From Echinococcus granulosus (Eukaryota > Platyhelminthes > Cestoda > Cyclophyllidea > Taeniidae), in contig NW_020170388.1 of assembly GCF_000524195.1 (NCBI RefSeq), positions 816,585 through 880,584 of the forward strand: a DNA stretch of 64,000 nt, read 5' to 3'. Numbering within the stretch: the stretch's first letter is position 1; each line of letters opens with the position of its first letter. Below the pieces are notes generated by a model that was given only the letters and a program-made list of their open reading frames with translations, had not been told where the DNA came from and did not search any database. Shown piece by piece: positions 62,201 through 64,000 of the stretch. Position numbers and translations under genes: made by a program.

Positions 62201-63694
62201 TGGAGCCAGCTTATGGCAAAATCAACCACACTGCTCACATTTCATCGACTGGGGTAGAGGCTTGTATTTTGTGTGCAATAAAACCTGTGCTAAATGCTTC
62301 AATTTGTACTTCATGCGGTGAAATGTCGCTGAATGGCCAGTATCTTCAACTTCATTCTTCTTGTTCAATTACAAATAACCTTAATTGCTAAACTAATTTA
62401 GTCATATTTTTCTAAACTTGTTTAAAAAGAGTAGACTGTCTATATTCTCATCTGACTCTATTTGAGTAGTATATCGGCTCGGCGACGATTGTGCATTTTT
62501 TCGAGCAGAAGAAGGCATGAGTGTTGAGTCACCCTCACCGGCTGGCGAGTTGGAGTGAATTTGGGTCAGCTAGTGTTGGCCACCAAGTGTCCGGTCTGCG
62601 TCATTTACAAACGAATAAGTTTTCAACATTTACGTCTCCAGTTCCACAAGGACTTTTGTGTTGACAAAAGAAAGCAACCGGCTTTAACACATTAAAAGGC
62701 ATTTCCTTCTCCGCATAATCAGTCTCCACATTTGTATAGAAACTAGTCTTAGCATTTAAACAACATCTGGAATGCGTAAAACAGAGAAAGGCCGCCCCAC
62801 TTCGTCATCTTTGCTAGAATGCTGATCAAAATGATCTTATGGATATCCAGATTTCGGCAATTGTAACACTGTGATCCATTTTAGCTCGCTAAGGTTAACT
62901 TCAAGAGAAATTTTGCTTTTGTACTCATTGTTCCCCAGCTTTTCAAAATGCCAATGTTTTGGAATGTTTGTATCGATGGGATTTTAACGACAAGAGGTTC
63001 AATGTCAATCGGCCCAAATGAGATGTTCTATGTGCTACCCAGTCACAGTGACTGGAATCGTCACTGACAAACTTGCGTCTATACCAAATGAATATCCTGC
63101 CGCTCAGCAGCTGAGCGGTTGATTAGGCCAGCCCTGCTTGAGATCTTCTGTAGGCGCAAATCGGTGTCCAACAATTTCGGATGAATGACCACCTTCACAA
63201 GAAATTTTGTTCATTGCAGCACCTTGTTTCATGGAAGGACTACCACTGTCCACTACCATCTTTCTTGCGTATGAGGTAGACTGGCACGTAGCACGTGAAT
63301 TACCTACTAATAATAGGACCCACTTGCCAGTTTTGCAGTGCCAACTACTATCTCTCTTCGTAGATGACTTAAATACATCTATCCATAACCAATCCGTGAT
63401 GAGTGAAATTTGGGATATTTTAGGCGTGGTTACATTCCACCACCCATTGCACTCTGGACAAACGAACAGACTTTCAACAGTCTACTGGTGCATCCCAAGA
63501 TGTTTTTCAACCACTCACCCATTTACGTCTCGACAGCTTTGGACCGCCTCTACTGTGGTATTATGCATCCGGAGAATGTATACAAAATTCACGTCAACAC
63601 ATGGCACAAAGATCCACAAGTAGTCAAGGGTGTGGAGAGAAAGCTCACTCCTGAAGATAAGGAACGTTATTGTAGAGTGCGAAAGCTCAAATAA
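56204..63694 (+). CDS. DAGL: Diacylglycerol lipase (sn-1-specific DAGL, endocannabinoid 2-AG synthesis)
   Basis: Eleven exons join in phase to give 811 residues (human DAGL-beta about 670, alpha about 1040). DAGL hydrolyses diacylglycerol at sn-1 to 2-arachidonoylglycerol and a fatty acid at the plasma membrane. The N-terminus MPHLKIFKRTWKRSEDEF matches the family. Membrane helices lie near 32-55, 57-79, 97-119 and 129-152 (GFLYVAIVLCILHIFLLIVV, VHFIVMTLELISYILAILGI, VAVVCWCSILIFTIVCEII). The segment LDLTKSDVAIGLLLL equals the D..PSDI.AGL motif. The lipase domain has VRGTLSGDDVLVDMVG, the nucleophile elbow GHSLGAG (Ser491), YAFSPPGG, Asp543 (GYDCVGR) and the predicted base His704 (GRLLHILE). 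Several Cys clusters may be acylated. The long alpha-type tail and Homer-binding PPxxF motif are absent. Confidence 0.94.
56299..56332 (+). other. DAGL: DAGL micro-intron 1, 34 nt
   Basis: The intron runs from GTATGATC to GACATTAG. CTGAC, eight bases from the acceptor, could be the branch point. Its removal keeps the frame and supplies the first membrane helix. Confidence 0.8.
56333..56402 (+). CDS. DAGL: DAGL exon 2
   Basis: The 70-nt exon encodes IVVTCAFLFSNHDLLSGAQD then LFL, between two micro-introns. It fits the family spacing between the SDD motif and membrane helix 2. Confidence 0.78.
56403..56437 (+). other. DAGL: DAGL micro-intron 2, 35 nt
   Basis: The intron runs from GTAATTTT to CTTGTAG and is T-rich throughout. 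It is phase 0 on both sides. Confidence 0.8.
56438..56653 (+). CDS. DAGL: DAGL exon 3: membrane helices 2-3
   Basis: The 72-codon phase-0 exon reads GFLYVAIVLCILHIFLLIVV, GSGRGGVMEAYKRKY and VHFIVMTLELISYILAILGI. SGRGGVME matches the S.RG.I.E/N loop of the family. The donor is GTAAGA. Confidence 0.9.
56809..57135 (+). CDS. DAGL: DAGL exon 4: helix 4 and cytosolic linker
   Basis: The 109-codon exon begins ADTFSSFVAVVCWCSILIFT, then carries a charged Lys/Glu-rich linker and ends AVSAIFVDLFM, equivalent to the EIAYLFAEFF helix. It lies between TTGCAG and GTAAAA. Confidence 0.92.
57136..57377 (+). other. DAGL: DAGL intron 4
   Basis: This 242-nt AT-rich intron is bounded by GTAAAA and TTTGTAG. 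Confidence 0.85.
57378..57524 (+). CDS. DAGL: DAGL exon 5
   Basis: The 49-codon phase-0 exon has DLDLTKSDVAIGLLLLRWQ, the conserved segment before the lipase fold. The donor is GTAAAG. Confidence 0.92.
57752..57927 (+). CDS. DAGL: DAGL exon 6
   Basis: The exon encodes RLRRYSHFVNASYGWVYYYA followed by DNPCDCVAINRLCQKLSC, equivalent to the YMLFALAAYGWPMYL segment of mammals. It follows AAATTAAG and leaves at GTAATG in phase 2. Confidence 0.88.
57928..58471 (+). other. DAGL: DAGL intron 6
   Basis: The intron is bounded by GTAATG and CTTTTCAG. No feature was recognised inside it. Confidence 0.85.
58472..58628 (+). CDS. DAGL: DAGL exon 7
   Basis: The exon encodes a Cys-rich patch SPGGCCCAGRNLYLAAFIEM and DILYFELVNK. 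It joins to the next exon with exactly the residue spacing of human DAGL-beta, which supports an unusual donor GTTCGA. Confidence 0.85.
58629..59536 (+). other. DAGL: DAGL intron 7
   Basis: The intron is bounded by GTTCGA and TTTTTAG. No feature was recognised inside it. Confidence 0.8.
59537..59919 (+). CDS. DAGL: DAGL exon 8: lipase core with nucleophile Ser
   Basis: The exon reads LYSASIMLVIDDLTEAIVLI, VRGTLSGDDVLVDMVG, PVVICGHSLGAGLVSLM and AYAFSPPGGLM. GHSLGAG is the alpha/beta-hydrolase nucleophile elbow. It ends at GTAAGT two bases into a codon. Confidence 0.95.
59920..60942 (+). other. DAGL: DAGL intron 8 (1.0 kb)
   Basis: The intron is bounded by GTAAGT and TTTGTAG. No feature was recognised inside it. 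Confidence 0.85.
60943..61271 (+). CDS. DAGL: DAGL exon 9: catalytic Asp region
   Basis: The exon encodes NKNIAKATRDYLCSVSYGYD then CVGRMSSRTIEDLRARIFHA and KKPKF, the counterpart of VLGKDLVPRIGLSQLE...TKPKW. A CCCNLPK cluster follows. The donor GTTGGT is inferred from phase with the next exon; GTAATC four bases on is the alternative. Confidence 0.87.
61272..61733 (+). other. DAGL: DAGL intron 9
   Basis: The intron is bounded by GTTGGT and CTTTGAAG. No feature was recognised inside it. Confidence 0.75.
61734..61998 (+). CDS. DAGL: DAGL exon 10: catalytic His region
   Basis: The exon contains PSGRLLHILEVDQDF, equivalent to PPGRIIHV with the catalytic His, preceded by a Pro-rich segment PRPYPRSLYPESLVDPVKVN. 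It leaves at GTGAGT in phase 2. Confidence 0.9.
61999..63423 (+). other. DAGL: DAGL intron 10 (1.4 kb)
   Basis: The intron is bounded by GTGAGT and ATTTTAG. Short frames at 62164-62391 and 63207-63623 are unsupported. Confidence 0.8.
63424..63694 (+). CDS. DAGL: DAGL exon 11: C-terminus
   Basis: The exon encodes KRGYIPPPIALWTNEQTFNS, LLVHPKMFFNHSPIYVSTAL and a basic end RVRKLK before TAA. The segment matches the W.....F..I.I.P.ML..H.P..V..AL region that closes vertebrate lipase domains. Confidence 0.93.
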
Positions 63695-64000
63695 CCTGCC
63701 TCTCTTTTTTTTGTCTTTTATACTTTGATACACTTTGCTGTTTGTATTTCTCTCAGTGGCATTAGTTTTTTACATCAATGAATTCTAAATAAACTACCTT
63801 CATTTGAAAGATGTCTAATTCATGTGCAGGTATTTACCCGTAGAACATACAATTTCGCAATACGTCCCGTATGTCTTGTGTAAATTTTCACTTTAGCAAC
63901 AAGAAATTGCGTGTATTTTTTGCACAATTTGAGTTAGTGAAAAGAGGTAGTGATTTAGGTCTACAAAATTATTATAAGTTCAACTGGTAAACCAACGTAT
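63695..64000 (+). other. DAGL: DAGL 3' UTR and downstream flank
   Basis: A poly(A) signal is present about 94 nt after the stop. Nothing else was recognised. Confidence 0.7.
63788..63793 (+). promoter_or_regulatory. DAGL: DAGL poly(A) signal AATAAA
   Basis: A canonical hexamer lies 93 nt beyond the TAA of the last exon. Confidence 0.75.

Overview
The window is AT-rich, intron-rich animal DNA. The gene set and structure suggest a parasitic flatworm, most likely a tapeworm, with a fluke less likely: long introns sit beside 34-47 nt micro-introns, and the stop codons are standard. No bacterial operon, rRNA, CRISPR array, intact transposon or convincing tRNA is visible. Two 100-N runs (4842-4941 and 47611-47710) are scaffold-gap placeholders.

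Five protein-coding genes can be assembled by hand from splice sites and phases. (1) On the plus strand, 2152-19816 is the 3' part of a receptor tyrosine kinase of the ALK/LTK-ROS1 type. It comprises most of the kinase domain from just after the VAVK strand plus a long Tyr-, Ser- and Gln-rich tail; upstream exons lie outside the window. (2) On the plus strand, 21613-24178 is a complete three-exon ALKBH7 homologue, a mitochondrial Fe(II)/2-oxoglutarate dioxygenase. (3) On the minus strand, 41641-25483 is a major facilitator superfamily transporter of the oxalate:formate-antiporter/monocarboxylate-like kind. Eight flanking exons join in phase, but the exon for membrane helix 7 was not found. (4) On the minus strand, 55375-48303 is a complete nine-exon PICK1 (PDZ-BAR scaffold) of 450 residues. 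(5) On the plus strand, 56204-63694 is a complete eleven-exon diacylglycerol lipase of 811 residues with its Ser-Asp-His triad.

Layout: 1-19.8 kb RTK; 21.6-24.2 kb ALKBH7, running towards the 3' end of the transporter; 25.5-41.6 kb transporter; 41.6-48.3 kb a gene-free stretch rich in a short dispersed repeat; 48.3-55.4 kb PICK1; 56.2-63.7 kb DAGL, divergent from PICK1 across an 828-bp shared promoter interval. The genes are ordinary eukaryotic neighbours, not a cluster. The only functional echo is that PICK1 (receptor trafficking) and DAGL (2-arachidonoylglycerol synthesis) both act at synapses in other animals.

The most unusual features are an undescribed-looking short repeat of about 80-105 bp with eight recognisable copies on both strands, the very small introns, an RTK with an enlarged kinase insert and a Gly-to-Ala change in subdomain IX, and a PICK1 tail with an acidic run and a clathrin-box-like motif. 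I did not find a wholly new biological system.
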